Shown one piece after another: positions 22,513 to 34,951 of a DNA stretch of 64,000 nucleotides. Position 1 is the stretch's first letter; each line of letters opens with the position of its first letter. Both the position numbers and the translations under genes were made by a program. The stretch covers positions 74,324,732 to 74,388,731 of the forward strand of contig NC_080044.1 of the NCBI RefSeq assembly GCF_012489685.1, given 5' to 3'. The notes below the pieces were generated by a model, which saw nothing but the letters and a program-made list of their open reading frames with translations, searched no databases and was not told where the DNA came from. The stretch comes from Lotus japonicus (taxonomy: Eukaryota > Streptophyta > Magnoliopsida > Fabales > Fabaceae).

Positions 22513-22942
22513 ATCGTAGCATAAATTACAGTTTTCAAAAAGTGTCATGTATCCTTTCTGCACTGGAACGTTATATTTTGAACAAGTGTATTTGCTTAAG
22601 TATTTGAACTGAATATATTATGGCACTGGGTCAGTTTTTGTTTGAAATCCAGCACTATAATTTAAATGCGATCGATAAACATATATTATTACATGGCCGT
22701 ATTACAAAATACAACGTTGTACAAATGCAGTTCAAGTGTGCACAAACTTTTCAATCAACGTGTGAGGCCGATTATAATAATCTTACAAAAAACGGTGTAA
22801 CACACTCCGCACACACCTAGAGACGTGATTAATATTATCTAACAAACTTTACACACTTATATAGCCATGTTAAACCATGTACTTACAAAATATAGCATAT
22901 CAAACGTACCGAAGACTTATCCACATGGTTGATTTTAAAAGG

Positions 22943-23850
22943 TCAACCTGAAACTCGAAGGTGGAGGAAATCCGTGTCTCGTGCAAAGTAGCAATAAAGC
23001 TTATCTCCCCTTGATAGGTCTAGTTGTCGAACGATGTTAAACCAGGCCGTACCGCGTAAAGTACGAGTGACGCTGTTTCGATAACGGCGGGTATGAATTT
23101 GAACAGTCTCCACAACATTGTAGTCATCAGCAATGACAACTACCTTTTTTTGTGTTGCAGGGAGCCATTTCTTACACACCTTGGAAGGAATCACCTGCAC
23201 AAAAAAAAACGTAAACAACAAAAGTTGTATTTAAAACTTTGTTCAATGTTTACATAATATTAGATCAAATGATATATCCCTTTAAAAGTCCATACATACC
23301 AAAGCAACCTTAGCCTCCAGAAAGGAATCAGAAACAACCCTATCCCATGCAACCAAACATGGATAATCGAAACTGGCTCCAACACGTCTACATATTTTCA
23401 TCTCCCAGCACAGAGGTTCCGGTGACGTCCCGCAGACAAATTTCAAAAGGTGAGGGCCCTTCAAATTGTAGAATTCAAGCATTGAATCCACACCATATTT
23501 AAGTCCGGGAATGCAGTCTCTATAACCCACTGTCAAGAAGAAACGGTTGCCCTCAGAATCTGTGACTTTAACAGGTTTGCCAGTTATCTAGGGTTCCGAG
23601 TATTTCCAAAATATCTTATTAAATGGTATGAAGGATACCTACGTGCATAACATTCTTTAAATTCAGTTTTCCCATTAATGGTAAATGTCATAACAATAAC
23701 TGCAACACAAAATTTATGACATACCTTTTCAGGCTGAGCAAAGTAACTGCAAAATCCTTTCACATGGGGGTTATGTGCAGAGATCTCCATACCATCTGTT
23801 TCCAAAAGGTAACTACAAGTAAGGTTTTGTGTAGGGGATTTTCCCTCCAC
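22943..23850 (-). CDS. B3-domain-like (REM-type) protein, 5' end uncertain
   Basis: Exons (minus): 23850-23725, 23587-23300, 23194-22943, joined in frame with GT-AG borders. The protein has two B3-like halves: GKPVKVTDSEGNRFFLTVGY with GPHLLKFVCG in the first, and VIPSKVCKKWLP to IVRQLDLSRGDKLYCYF in the second. The pattern Trp...Leu-x-x-Gly-Asp...Phe at the end is the B3 DNA-binding fold of plant REM/VAL-type proteins. No ATG opens the first exon; an acceptor (CGTAG) precedes it, so at least one more 5' exon should exist upstream but I could not place it. A short direct repeat (TGTGCAGAGATCTC, near 23768 and 23867) spans this junction. Likely nuclear. Lack of a start leaves open a 5'-truncated copy. 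Confidence 0.65.
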
Positions 23851-26210
23851 CTACGTGCCTTTTATGTGCAGAGATCTCAACTCCTTTTTTTTTTTTGGTC
23901 AAAGATCTCCACTCCTTAGTGTAGTGTCCTTTTCAACTAGTTCAAAAAGAGAGTATGGTAACATCCTTTTATAGACAAACAGTGGCCACCTGACAATAAA
24001 TTCATTAGCAGAACGATCAACATCAGTCCCATTTACAGTATGTTTGAATTTTAGTTTCCAAAACATAATGGTAGACCGGTGAGTTGTAGTGAATATGGAT
24101 TTTCCAAATATGTTCAATAAATGTTGAAGTGATAAATTAAAGAGATGAAAGTTTTTTTGTTTTTTTTTTTTTGTTTTTTTGAAATTAAGATGAAAGTTTG
24201 TTTTGGGTTAGTAGTGACTAGTGAGTAAGGTGTATGTGGTTCTTAATTTACCAAATATATTGCATTAACCTTTATCTTCCTTAAACACAGATTTTTTTAA
24301 AAAAACATTTCACGTTCAACAAATTTTAATGTTATTAGTTCAAAAAAATGTTTATCTTCAGTTATTACAATTTCTTAAAACAAGTCGTGTAAAATAAAAC
24401 TATTACAAAAAAGGTGCTTGCTGTGGTTCCTTAAGTCAATTCAAGGCGTGGTACCCAAAATGTATTAAATTAGTAGTAAAAATTAGTATATCCGTTAAAA
24501 GTTTGATTTTATTATATTATATTAATGTAGTATTTCATTGTTAGAGATGTCAAATTTGTTTTGTTGTGTTTTTTAACCTTTTTTCTTTAGTCAAATATGG
24601 TCATTTGACGCACATCGCCACTACCATCGTTCGTTTTCACTACTCGTCTATTTTTCATTAAAAAATAAATTTTATGGAAAAGTAATCTATTACTCGTGCC
24701 CTCCCTCATCCTCTACTCAAAAGCGCACGAGGACCAACAATGCTTCATCTTTCGCAACGTAGCCTTTCTCATTACCTTTCATTTCACACATCACTTTCAA
24801 ATAGTAAACCTCGAGCTTCGAGATGCGAGATCTTGTCACCTTTAGCGTTTTGTCACATCATATCCTTTGTCACCTTTATGCAGTCTCTATAACCCAGACC
24901 CTGTGTGCGAGCCAAGGGATCAGCTTTATCGGATAATTATCTCTTCTCCTCCCTACTTGTTTGGCAGTTTCAAGAGTCTATGAATAAAAATATACGTAGA
25001 AATTAAAAGGGGGTGTGAATAACTACTACAATCTCTCCAAAGTAAGTTAGTTGTAATGTGATTTATGTTTGAAGCCTTTTATTTAGAAATATAGTTTGAT
25101 ATCATGAATCAAGTTTGGATAATACTATTGAAAACATTTGTTGGTTGTATATTTACTAAAATGGGTGTGATTTTATAATAAAATTAATATGAAAATAATT
25201 CACTTATTAGTATTTAACTCTCAAGGTCAAAGGTGATGGACTACGGGGCACATGTGAATTATAAGGGAATGGACGTTGCAGATGTGTATGCTATTATTAT
25301 ATTATTTACCTCTTTTCTCTTTCTACTCTCTTTCTCGTTATTATTTATTCCCAAGCATTCAAATGGAAATTCTGTATTAATGCTTTGTTTGGATGCAGAG
25401 AATAACATATGAGAAAGGAATATATGAAGTTATTCTCAAAATCGTACCAGTGCATTGAAATTATTTGGCCACACATAATTTAAGGAAGATTGACAGAACT
25501 TGGTGCTGTGAAACTGTGATGAAGAAGCGCGCGTGAAGTAGAAACGCGCAGAAAACTCGAAGGCCATTGGTGGGACATGCGGTGGGAGAAAATAGGAAGT
25601 TTGTAGGTCCGCGAAATTACAAAAAGGACACAATTTAACTTTCTTTTAAAGATAAATTTTGAGAATATTTTAGTCCAAATGCAAAAGGTTATAAAGGTCC
25701 CGGTCATATATGCTAACTTAACTCTTAAGAAAAACACATGCGGTAGTAGTAACTAGTAAGTTATAATTTACCAATAATGAAGTTCAAAAAAAAATATTTA
25801 CCAATAAATAATAGGGATCCTAATTAATATTATCCTTTTTTTAAAAAAAATAAGTGCCTCTACTTTCACGAGCTTGAAGGAATTTTTATCCCATTTTTTT
25901 AGGTTAAGTATGTTGTTGGTTCTTGTGTTATAACTTATAAGGGTCAGATTGGTCCCTAATTTCTTAGAGTAAGGTAACCATCCCTCGATTACCTTTTTTA
26001 TCTTCCTTGCCCCCGGCGGAGCTCCCGTGGTATTGACAAATGGCACCTTGGAAGCTTTGTAGCCGTACCAGTTATTTAATAATGGTGACTAATTTTAAAA
26101 ATAAAATTTGCAATTAACATTAAGGGAAATAAATACTTTTTTTCTTTTCACTTTTTTTGATTCAACATCATTAAAAGTTAAAAAATAAATAAATTAAATA
26201 TAATAAACAT
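23851..26210. other. AT-rich spacer without a supported gene
   Basis: Homopolymer-rich sequence with only short ORFs. The 5' exon of the B3-like gene may lie in the first few hundred bases but could not be identified. Confidence 0.5.
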
Positions 26211-26219
26211 GGGTGCCTC

Positions 26220-26440
26220 CCACTCTGTGACTTAGCGGTCTAGAGTTCGATCCCCGCTCCCTTCACTTTCTAATTAAAAAAGTGGAATTTAATTAAGCAC
26301 ATGGTAGTCGGGCCTGTGCTTTATCCACACTTCAAGCCCAAAGGGCTCTTGCGTGAGGGGGCGTGCTAGAATAATATAAAACTATTAAAATGACCCTTAC
26401 CCAACAGCTTAAGCTTTTGGGATAAGTGGTTGTTTGACAG
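26220..26440 (+). repeat. tRNA-related SINE-like repeat upstream of the F-box gene
   Basis: Contains TAGAGTTCGATCCCCG, close to the Pol III B-box consensus (GGTTCGANNCC), with a CTTAGCGGTCT stretch before it. It is followed by a non-tRNA body (AAGCCCAAAGGGCTCTTGCG) and a segment resembling repeats frequent in eudicot genomes. There is no complete tRNA fold. Assigned from these motifs and general familiarity; it could instead be a fragment of another repeat. Confidence 0.4.
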
Positions 26441-26547
26441 TCGTAGTCTTTTGTCTTCACACCCATACCGAATTTCAAGCAAGAGCCTTTTGCATCTTCT
26501 AGTTTTCCAGTGTTCCCTGTGTTCTTAACTTGTTTTGTGTTTCAAGC

Positions 26548-27282
26548 ATGGAGTTAAGTGTTCATCACCTGTATGAGGTGTTATCTCGTGCACCCGCATA
26601 CCTTAATTGTAAGTTTAGGAGTGTATCCCCCGTAGTAGATTTCTCGATGGAGCTCAATTATTGCCGTCAACAAGCCCGCAACATGCTTCAACGCGGCGAC
26701 ATGCACGTTTTCGCTTTCCCTGACGTTCCAGCACCTATGGGGATGGACTTCTATCATTTATTCGATAATGGTCCTTCACCAGGATTGCCAATTCAATTCT
26801 TGAACTTATTTAACAGTTATTGGAGAATCCTCGCTTCGTGGAATGGGTTGGTCCTGGTTGAATTTGAGATAGTGGATAGTAAGCCACCAAAACCGTGCAT
26901 TTGCAATCCTATCACAGGTTATTGGGCACTACTCAGATCTCCCATGGAAGATAGCAAAAATCGTCATGAACTTGGAATGCAGATCGTATTCGTTCCATCT
27001 GACACAGTTGGGAACGATTATAAATTGATCTGTATAGCGGGTGTTGAACATCGATGGTTACCCCCATATGTGATCAAGGAATTTAACTTTGTTGAATATG
27101 ATTGGCAGGTTATCGAAGGTGATCTTAATTTCGGGCTAAGGGGTTTGGAACTGGATCAAGTTGCAGTTGTCAATGATACTTTGTACATTATGTCAACCAC
27201 TATCGATTACAGCGATGGAGAGCATTCAGTTTCGGAGGATAATCCACCCCCATTCATAGGGAAATACTCATTTGTCGGTTAA
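26548..27282 (+). pseudogene. F-box-like protein, C-terminally truncated paralog (244 aa)
   Basis: Start at the first ATG (MELSVHHLYEVLSRAPAYLN). Residues ~3-35 are a weak F-box, followed by a beta-propeller-like region: SWNGLVLVEF, ICNPITGYWALLRSP, PPYVIKEFNFVEYDWQVIEG. These blocks align in order with the 401-aa protein at 36516 (SSWNGLIVVRF, ICNPVTSSWAPLRT, PPYVLKEYNQIADQWQVLNP), so the two are paralogs. The reading frame stops at the point where the paralog continues (GKYS versus MAYS), losing about 150 residues. Known: F-box proteins recruit substrates to SCF ubiquitin ligases, with substrate binding through the C-terminal propeller, so loss of that part probably disables this copy. A SINE-like repeat lies upstream and a MITE starts ~70 bp after the stop. 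Confidence 0.65.
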
Positions 27283-27352
27283 TGACACTTAATTTTTGGT
27301 TCGTTAGTTTCAATCATCCCTGGAAATAAATACGATAGCAACTAGGTCTAGG

Positions 27353-27548
27353 TCTCCCTAATATGCACCACTTTTTAGAGTGTTACAATTTCACACCATT
27401 TACTTTGACCGGTTATAACAGGTCAACATATTATTGTTTTTAAAAAAATATACCATTAAAAATTTGTTATAAATTAAATTTCTTTAAAAGAAAATGTCTT
27501 GACCTATTATAGCAGGTTAAAAAAAGTGGTGTTGCATATTAGAGGTTA
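27353..27548. mobile_element. MITE (~195 bp), copy A
   Basis: Termini CTAATATGCACCACTTTTTA and, inverted, CTAATATGCAACACCACTTT. The interior holds two inverted words (GGTTATAACAGGTCAACA against TGACCTATTATAGCAGG). A related copy is at 31147-31490. Confidence 0.65.
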
Positions 27549-27555
27549 CTGCAAA

Positions 27556-27720
27556 ATATTGTGTTGTGAAAGGTAAAGTTCATTGAAACTAAAAGTTGCT
27601 TTCAATAATAAGGCGACCAAAGTGCATTGGTCTTCTTGAACCATGTAATGGTAAAAGATTGTGTCGTGAAAGCAAAAGATTATTGTAAGCAAAAGTTACT
27701 TTCAATAATAAGGCGAACAA
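27556..27720. repeat. Tandem duplication of a ~60-bp word, 100 bp apart
   Basis: ATTGTGTTGTGAAAGG to CAATAATAAGGCGACC recurs about 100 bp later as ATTGTGTCGTGAAAGC to CAATAATAAGGCGAAC. Only two copies and no coding content. Confidence 0.6.
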
Positions 27721-27846
27721 TGATAATTAAGTTGAGCTTACGATTAAAAATATAAAAACATGACATTACAATAAGCCACCTTACAATAGCCTCTTTTCCC
27801 AGCCTTGCAAGCAACAACCCATTGGCCGACCTCTGCATCCGGTTTT

Positions 27847-28016
27847 TCATTTACCAAAATTTTCCCTCTTTAACTGTTGAGTCACTTTCTCAAGTCTGCT
27901 AATTCTCTCTTCAAGTTCCACAACATTTGCAGAGGAATATATTTCAACTTGGTTCCCAGAGGGATTTCCTTTGTCACGAGACATCCCACCTTCAGAATCT
28001 TTCTTCAAACTCCCTA
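27847..28016 (-). CDS. Possible last exon of an unrecognised gene (coiled coil)
   Basis: On the minus strand an acceptor (CATTAG) precedes an open frame containing MSRDKGNPSGNQVEIYSSAN and then a heptad-like helix (VVELEERISRLEKVTQQLKR) before a TGA at 27847. Such short coiled-coil tails end several legume proteins of unknown function. I could not find the upstream exons, so this may be a remnant. Confidence 0.3.
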
Positions 28017-28432
28017 ATGATAGTTCAGTTATATCTTTAGTGACATGTTACATAACTCGTAAAAAAGAATATTACACAGAAAGTTCAAAGAAAAACAAGA
28101 AATCGCCATAAACGACAAACTCACCCCAACTTTATTTTCGGAGAAAAGCCTCGAAGAAACAAGCAACTATAGAGCTAAAAGGGGGAAGCAGCAGGTTAAA
28201 TTCGGCACATGTAACGCCAGGTTACACATTATTTTTGTTTCTTTCTAAACCAATAAAAAAATTTGGGAGATCAATTTATTTTTTACCACGCAAGACATTG
28301 GTAGATGGCGACTTTGCAGACAACTGAAACACAAATTTTTTTTCACTTAAAAATGTACTTTGTAAAAAGATAAGGTAATATTGCATAAAATAAACCAAGT
28401 TCAGACTGCATATGAGAGATTAGTTTAAAGCC

Positions 28433-29412
28433 AGGGGCGGGCCCACACTATAGTCAAGGGGTCCAGTCGAACCCCCTGGAAAAAAATTTCAACATACCAC
28501 CTTGTATATAGGATTAGTTATTTTTTATGAACCCTCTGAAATTTCGATTTGGCATCTAGGCCCCCACATACTCTTCTCAGTCTTTATCTCTCACACGTAC
28601 TCAAAGGTGTTCTCCCCCTCTTTATTCGCAGTCTGGAATGTACATACCTAGGTCAAGCGGCTAAGCACACATTGAACCCACGTACCACCATCCTTACCTA
28701 TCCCGGTTTTGCAGTCAATGTCTCACTAACCTATTTCATACCAGTCTCTCTTATGCGATTCATGCCCTGGTTTTGAAATTCCCATGCTCTCTTATGTCCA
28801 TAAAAACGGAATAATTTTCCAGAAAAAAGGAACCACGTCTGTATGATTCATTGATTTCTTACAGAATACAGAGCAATGATACATATACCCAAAATTTTGG
28901 GCCACCAAAAATCTACTTTTAGATTTAAATTGATAGTGATTGCAAATTGCTTTAAGTGTATGGATTAGAAAGTAACAATACAAGGTTTTTACCCATGATC
29001 CTACACGGTTTATAGCTAAGCGAAAGTAACAGGAAATCATACAAGAGATAGCAAATGGACTAACCGGATATGACGACCGAAGCGGAGGCGGAGCAAGCCG
29101 GAGAAGAGACGGTGATCGAATCAACACCAGACGTCGGACAGATCACAGAGCGGGTAGAACCAACGGATTCCATGATAGGAGCGACAGAAAATGGAATCTG
29201 GGTTTGAGAGTTAGAGAGAACGAGAGAAGAAGGTGATAGGAGAAGGTAAATCTGGGTGTGAGAGAAAGAGAGAGAAGTTGAAAAGATAATGGTTTGGATG
29301 AATGGATGAAGGGAGAAACATGGAGAATTGCGAATAATGAATACGGTTGGTGAGAATGGTGAATTCGGAAGGTTCTAGAGCAAAAAAATGAATAAATACG
29401 TGTGAGATACAA
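28433..29412 (-). mobile_element. Possible hAT-type element remnant
   Basis: CAGGGGCGGGCCC near 28434 resembles the CAGGGGCGG-type terminus of plant hAT elements. About 600 bp further, on the minus strand, a Ser-rich first exon (MESVGSTRSVICPTSGVDSI) begins at ~29173 and ends at a donor (GGTTAG) near 29064. No transposase domain and no matching other end were found, so this is weak. Confidence 0.25.
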
Positions 29413-29419
29413 GGAATCG

Positions 29420-31140
29420 GTTTAGCCCAATATAAAAATAAAAAAATACAATCTTGACTTGTGAAGAGATGCTAGTGAATAATGTTCACAATTTTTTTTT
29501 GTAAATAATGAATACGGTGGGTGAATGGTGAATCTTATAAAATAAAAAACAATTCAAGCTTTATTTACACATTATTTAAATCCTGTCAATATATCAATTG
29601 TGTTAAGAAACTAGTGAAAATGAGAGGGGAGAACCGGAGAAGAGAGAATGATAGAGTGAGATAAGTAAAATGGTTTGGAATGAGGTGTGGCTGCTTGATG
29701 CAGCCTCCTTTATGTGTATGGTTAAAACTATGACAATTACATACTGAAGAGATACATAACTTAAGCCAATAAAAGAGATACATGACTCAAACCTATATGA
29801 TAAACGTGGCTAAACATATATATATTTTTACATATAATCACGTTTTGATAAAAGTGTCCAATAATAAATAATAAATATTTTTACAAAGAACTCACGTTTA
29901 ACACTCAGATACTGTATTTTTCATTTCCATTCTATTTGTTGTTTTAGCATTTGCACTAGTTTCAAAATGTATGTTGTTTCTCAAAACCAATGTATTTTTA
30001 CTGTGGTTATTCCTTCTATACCTTTATTTAATATTAGGTCTCTCATTTATCATCTCTACTCTTCACCAAGCACAATTATCACTATCCACTAAGGCTATGT
30101 TTGACATGCATGTTTAGCAGATTAGCTTGGTTAAAGTTGAAAAACTAGCTAAAAGCTTATAAGATAGCTGAAAGCTGAAAGATACGTGATTTGAACAAAA
30201 GTTATGGTAAAACTAGTTGTTTAACAAGCTTAAATTGGAAAATGACTCAAAAGGACATACTTGTATAATTTTTTTTTTTTTTTTTTTTGATATTGTGGAG
30301 GGCTTAAAGCCCATGTATAATTATTTTTATATTTACCATTACTATATTTTCACATTAAAGTAAAATAAGATCTTAGAGTGAAATGTGCATGGAGACCTTA
30401 TGAATGTCTTAAATTCTACGTGGCAGTCTGGGCCCACAAAAAGTGAGTTAAGTCCCAAAATAAGATCTCATCATTGGAGATGCTTTAAAGCTTGAAGGTA
30501 TAAGCTATCTGAGGTAGCTTATAGCTAAAAGCTAATAGCTTATTCAATTTATTCTCATTTTTATCCTTAATATTTTATTCAAAGTCTACTATATATTTAT
30601 ATAATACAATTTCTACTCTTATATATTTATAAAAATATTAAACATATTTTCTCCTCCAACAACATGAAATATATTTGCTTTGGTTCGGAGTAATGATATA
30701 TACCTATCTCATTTTCTAAACAATCAATTTTCACCTATTTTAATTCATATATCTTTCTTTTTATTAGCTATTTCATATAATACTTTTTTTCCCTTGCTTT
30801 TATTTTCTTGATAATTATCTCTTCCTTTCACCTCTCCACCTCATTTTTTAAATGCCAATCGAACATTATCCTCTGGTCCGTGCATTTCAAAATAGTATAA
30901 TGGAAACAGGAAGTACACACAGGTTGATGGTGAGTTAAGAAGAGACATCAAGTAAAAGGTTTGATACGCAAGGAGCACGAATATGTCTTCGGATCAACTT
31001 TATGTCCCCTTTAAGTCACACATCAAAGGACTTCGCTCACGACCTCACGTCAACAGCTTTATGTCCCATAAGCTCCACTGACCCGTATACCTAGGTTTGT
31101 ACTTAAAATTTTATCCTATTTGCCTTGCCAATATTAAATT
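29420..31140. other. Spacer with degenerate MITE-like repeats
   Basis: Around 30110-30200 and 30480-30545 are inverted words of the type AAAGCTTATAAG / TAGCTTATAGCTAAAAGC, suggesting a diverged MITE of about 450 bp. An isolated Stowaway-like word (TTGTTGTTTTAGCATTTGCA) sits at ~29937. No gene supported. Confidence 0.35.
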
Positions 31141-31146
31141 CTTGGG

Positions 31147-31490
31147 AGAACCTAATATGCACTATTTTTAGGTGGTGTAATTTTACTGGGTATATAGCAG
31201 TTCAACACATTATTTTTTTAAAGAAAAAATGTCATTAAAAATTTGTCATATATTAAATTTATTTAAAAAAAGATGTGTTGACCTGTTAAAGCATGTTAAA
31301 AAAAGTGGTCTAGACCACTTTGCTATGTTTGGTTGGAGGGAGAGGAAAGGAAAGGGAAAGAAAACACGGAAATCGAGGAGTGAACATGAATTAAACATTA
31401 GTCCAAATTCATTCCTCGATTTCCGTGTTTTCTTTCCCTTTCTTTTCCCTTCCCTCCAACCAAAAAGTGGTCAACATTAGGGGTCACCTA
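31147..31490. mobile_element. MITE copy B, carrying a nested hairpin insertion
   Basis: 31147-31318 matches the 27353 MITE (CTAATATGCACTATTTTTAG, then AAAAATTTGTCATATATTAA and TTAAAAAAAGTGGT). The right end (AAAAAGTGGTCAACATTAGG) resumes at about 31463 after an inserted hairpin. The words AAAAGTGGT on both sides of the insert look like its target duplication. Confidence 0.6.
31327..31463. mobile_element. Hairpin element (~137 bp) with ~50-bp inverted arms
   Basis: Left arm begins TTTGGTTGGAGGGAGAGGAA. The right arm is its inverse with few mismatches and includes AAACACGGAAATCGAGGA. The loop is only about 30 bp. Its end resembles that of the G-rich element at 61138. Confidence 0.75.
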
Positions 31491-32794
31491 AATTCTTATC
31501 AAATGTCTTTTCCTTTGGGAACGTCGGATTGTTTACTATTATTCTCGTTTTTAGACTATTTAGTTAGCGAATTTTTAATAACTTTTATTCTAATTGCAAA
31601 TGTTGAACCAAATCTATTCGATCTCAATCTATTTGTAACACCCCGATTTCGGTGGCGTCACTTTAGTAACCAAAAGTAAACTTAATGCGGAAAAACGTGA
31701 AATATTTTTTTTTCGATAATAACTAAGACAAGACTGAATTAATTAAAACCCAAAAGCGAAAAGTAATAGAGCTAATATACAGTATATAAACAGCCCCCGT
31801 TGTAAGTAACAACCTCGTCACGAGTAACCTCCAGTGACGGAAAGAAAAGTGTAGCGCCCGAAGGCAAAATGTACAAACCAAATCTAAAGGTAAGTGTCCG
31901 CAACACTATCCCTCAAAACTGAGAATAAGCTGGCCCATCGGCCTGAAACAAGACCTCCTAAGTCCAACCAACTCTCTGTGATTCCCGTAAAGAAACCACA
32001 CAAAAAGCTATAGGTGGGAAACTACCCTGTCCCGAATGAAACAAATAATGTTCAGAGCTAAGACTCTACTCCTACACTAATCCCATCTCGAGGAGCTCAC
32101 ACTAACACTCAATCCTGCATGCTGGCATGATCGTCGTCCGAATTCGAAATCCAGAACGACCTAGTCTATGTACACCATCCGTCCTCCGCTCGCTATCGCG
32201 ATGCGCTCCTGTTCCAGCATCCCAACTCTAGTTTCCCCCGAAGGGTGAACCGTCGTGAACCAGTCCGCCAAAGACATCTGACAAAGGGCGTTTGTCCGCC
32301 AAAGCACACACAGAAGACGCGAGGGTCAACTCCAAAGAATTACATAAATAATAGCACCAATAGATATAGATAAGAGAATAGCCACTTAGGCTTATAGCTA
32401 GGGATAACATCCTAGGGTTGCATATTCCATAATGAACTTAACAGCAATAATAACAATTAACATGTTCCAAATAGGATTAACAAATAACAATCACACTCGA
32501 CAACTAAATCAGTATGCATGAATGCAGGATGATTAGTCAAACAACGTCTCCGACTCTCACTCGACACGTCGCCACGTGTTCTAGATAAATTAAAGTCTCT
32601 AAAAGCTTACCCTAAGGTAAAGTCGATTTCTGCGACAAAAGACACTTCTTCACATCAACATAGTAACTCATGATGATCTCCGGATCATCCGACTCATCTC
32701 AATCCGACGGTCACAACTGCTCAACAAGCAAAGAGTATCACATACTCGGAAACTACCGGTTTCCCGGACTTATCCCCAGGATAGCCCAACAATT

Positions 32795-33170
32795 AGGCAT
32801 GTCAAGTCGATCCAACCCCCTGGGTTGAACATACGGACTCGCACACGCAACTCCCACGATTAGGCATGTCGAGTCGATCCAACCCATCGGGATGAACATA
32901 CGGACTCGCACACGCAACAAATGACAACGCCAAGTCGGTTCACTCAAAAGAGTCGAACATACGGACATTGCGCGTGTCCAATGACTATCGCTGAATCGAT
33001 CCAATCCATCGGATTGAACATACGGATCCGCGCGAGTCGAAAGGTTATCGCTGAATCGATCCAATCCCTCGGATTGAACATACGGATTCACGCGAGGTAA
33101 AATGGCAATCGCTGAATCGATCCAATCCCTCGGATTGAACATACGGACTCACGCGTGCCTGAGTGACTAC
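32795..33170. repeat. ~60-bp subrepeats inside the solo LTR
   Basis: About six units sharing GAATCGATCCAATCCCTCGG and TTGAACATACGGA. The last three are nearly identical and the first three more diverged. Confidence 0.85.
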
Positions 33171-33199
33171 CGCTCACGATGACTCTTCGGGTCATCAAT

Positions 33200-33345
33200 A
33201 CTCTCACGAAGTCTCACGCTTCAGTGAAGTTTCATGCTCTCACAAGGTCTCACGCCTCAGTGGAGTTCCATGCTTTCCACAAGGTCTCACGCCTCAGTGG
33301 AGTATCCCGCATTCACAAGGTCTCACGCCTCAGTGAAGCTTCTCG
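33200..33345. repeat. ~38-bp subrepeats inside the solo LTR
   Basis: Four units around CACAAGGTCTCACGCCTCAG, directly after the 60-bp block. Both blocks are transcribed-region sequence if the minus-strand LTR promoter is used. Confidence 0.8.
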
Positions 33346-34942
33346 GCTCATCCCTTGGATGACTAACAAACTGCTCAACGAGCGAAGGAGTACCAACATA
33401 CTCAGAACTTACCAAACTCCTCAACACTTGGATCCGACGACACTCCTCGCTTTTCCAAAACTATGATTTGACTTCCAATGTCTTCCTTCGAGGTTATTAC
33501 CATTACTTAAAGGTTTAGAGGTTGTTTAATGTCTTATGAGTTTTCTTTTCAAAATAATATCCTTTTTAGTCTTATCGAAATTCCTATAAGTTCTCGGGAT
33601 CTCCTAATCCCCCAAATGACTCCAGAGAATGTCTCGATCCATAAATATCATAACAAGGCCCGAATCTCATTCGTCCTTTCAAGCTTCCTCAAAACTCTCA
33701 AAATAAAATCGGCATGACCTGCCCGCTTTTCTCACCGTTCAGAAACTCAGATTATAGTGCAAAAGCAGAATTAACTCATCATAATCAATCAACATGTCAT
33801 ATGCCAATATCTTAAGCCATAACCACATAGCACCTAGCATATAAGGCATGCACCACACATCCTAAATTACCCAATTAGCACTTAGCATGTCATTCACTCA
33901 TCAAAAACATTCAGTAGATGCATCATCTACATTGTCAGCCGAAGCCTCAGAAAACATTTTCCATTCACACACAATTCCAGTGCATAAACAGTAAACAATG
34001 TCGAAACATCGACCCTAAGCATTAACTAGAGATTCAGTGAGAAGCCCTCACCTGCAGATTCTCCAGGATTATCTTCTAACTCTTCCTCACAAGCAAAGCG
34101 TTGCTCCTCAGGAAATTCCTCAAAAGTTCCTTTAAAGCAAAGTCACAGAAATATTATCAGAATCTATCGAAAACTAAGTTATCGATACTTACTAAGGTTA
34201 CTCGAAGTAATCTATACTCTAAGGTACGATAATCTAGCGCGAAAGACAAGTTTTCGGAAAAGGAAATTTTCCTCCTCCTCCCCTATAGGGCTCGGCCACT
34301 TTTGGTAATTAGGAGACTCGATTTTTCTTCGATCAAACTTGGTTCCTATGCTTTCATAAGCCGTAACTAAGGGTATTCTGAACTCGGAAAAATTATCGGA
34401 TCAAAAACTGTCGCAGGGGTATTTTGGTCATGATTTTTAACTTAGGATTTTCAAAACTGAAATCCCAAAAATAAAATTTTGCAGGGACGTCACCAACGAC
34501 GTTTATGACAACTAATCCTACTAGCACTAAGCTAAGGCGATAGTTTTTAGCCTAAAGGTTGAAGCTTTACCTCAAAAACTCCAAAAATGGGTATTTTAGG
34601 TTCAAATTGATTCCGGCGGAATTCCGGCGACATAACGGAAAATCTAATCCGGCAGAAGTGATCTTGGGCACATATAGAAGAGGTTTAGAATCAGAAATGA
34701 AAGATTCAGGATAGTTTTGCAAAAACCCATAAACTATCCACTCAGAAAACTCTACAGAAAAGCTATGGAAAAAGCGATCAGAGGTAAGGATTAGCGACTA
34801 TACCTCGAAGCCTTGAAGTAGCAACTGATTGATCAACGATCAAGCAAGAATTGAACAAAATCTTCTTCTCCTTCTTCCTTGATGAACTCGCGGCCTTGAG
34901 AGGGAAAATGGAGGAGTTTTGTGTTTTTTTCTCACTTGCTTG

Positions 34943-34951
34943 CTATATATA
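34943..34951 (-). promoter_or_regulatory. TATA box of the solo LTR
   Basis: CTATATATAG on the minus strand, followed downstream by a short leader with a CT-rich stretch. Position, about 720 bp from the LTR start, is reasonable for a U3 promoter. Confidence 0.5.

Noticed and set aside
23899..24117. 72-codon minus-strand frame as first exon of the B3-like gene
   Set aside because: It starts at a non-ATG codon, and no donor was found that joins it in phase to the exon at 23850.
26220..26300. tRNA gene
   Set aside because: Only a B-box-like word; no cloverleaf with acceptor and anticodon arms could be formed.
32795..33345. CRISPR-like regular repeats
   Set aside because: Units are contiguous imperfect tandem repeats without unique spacers, inside a plant LTR.
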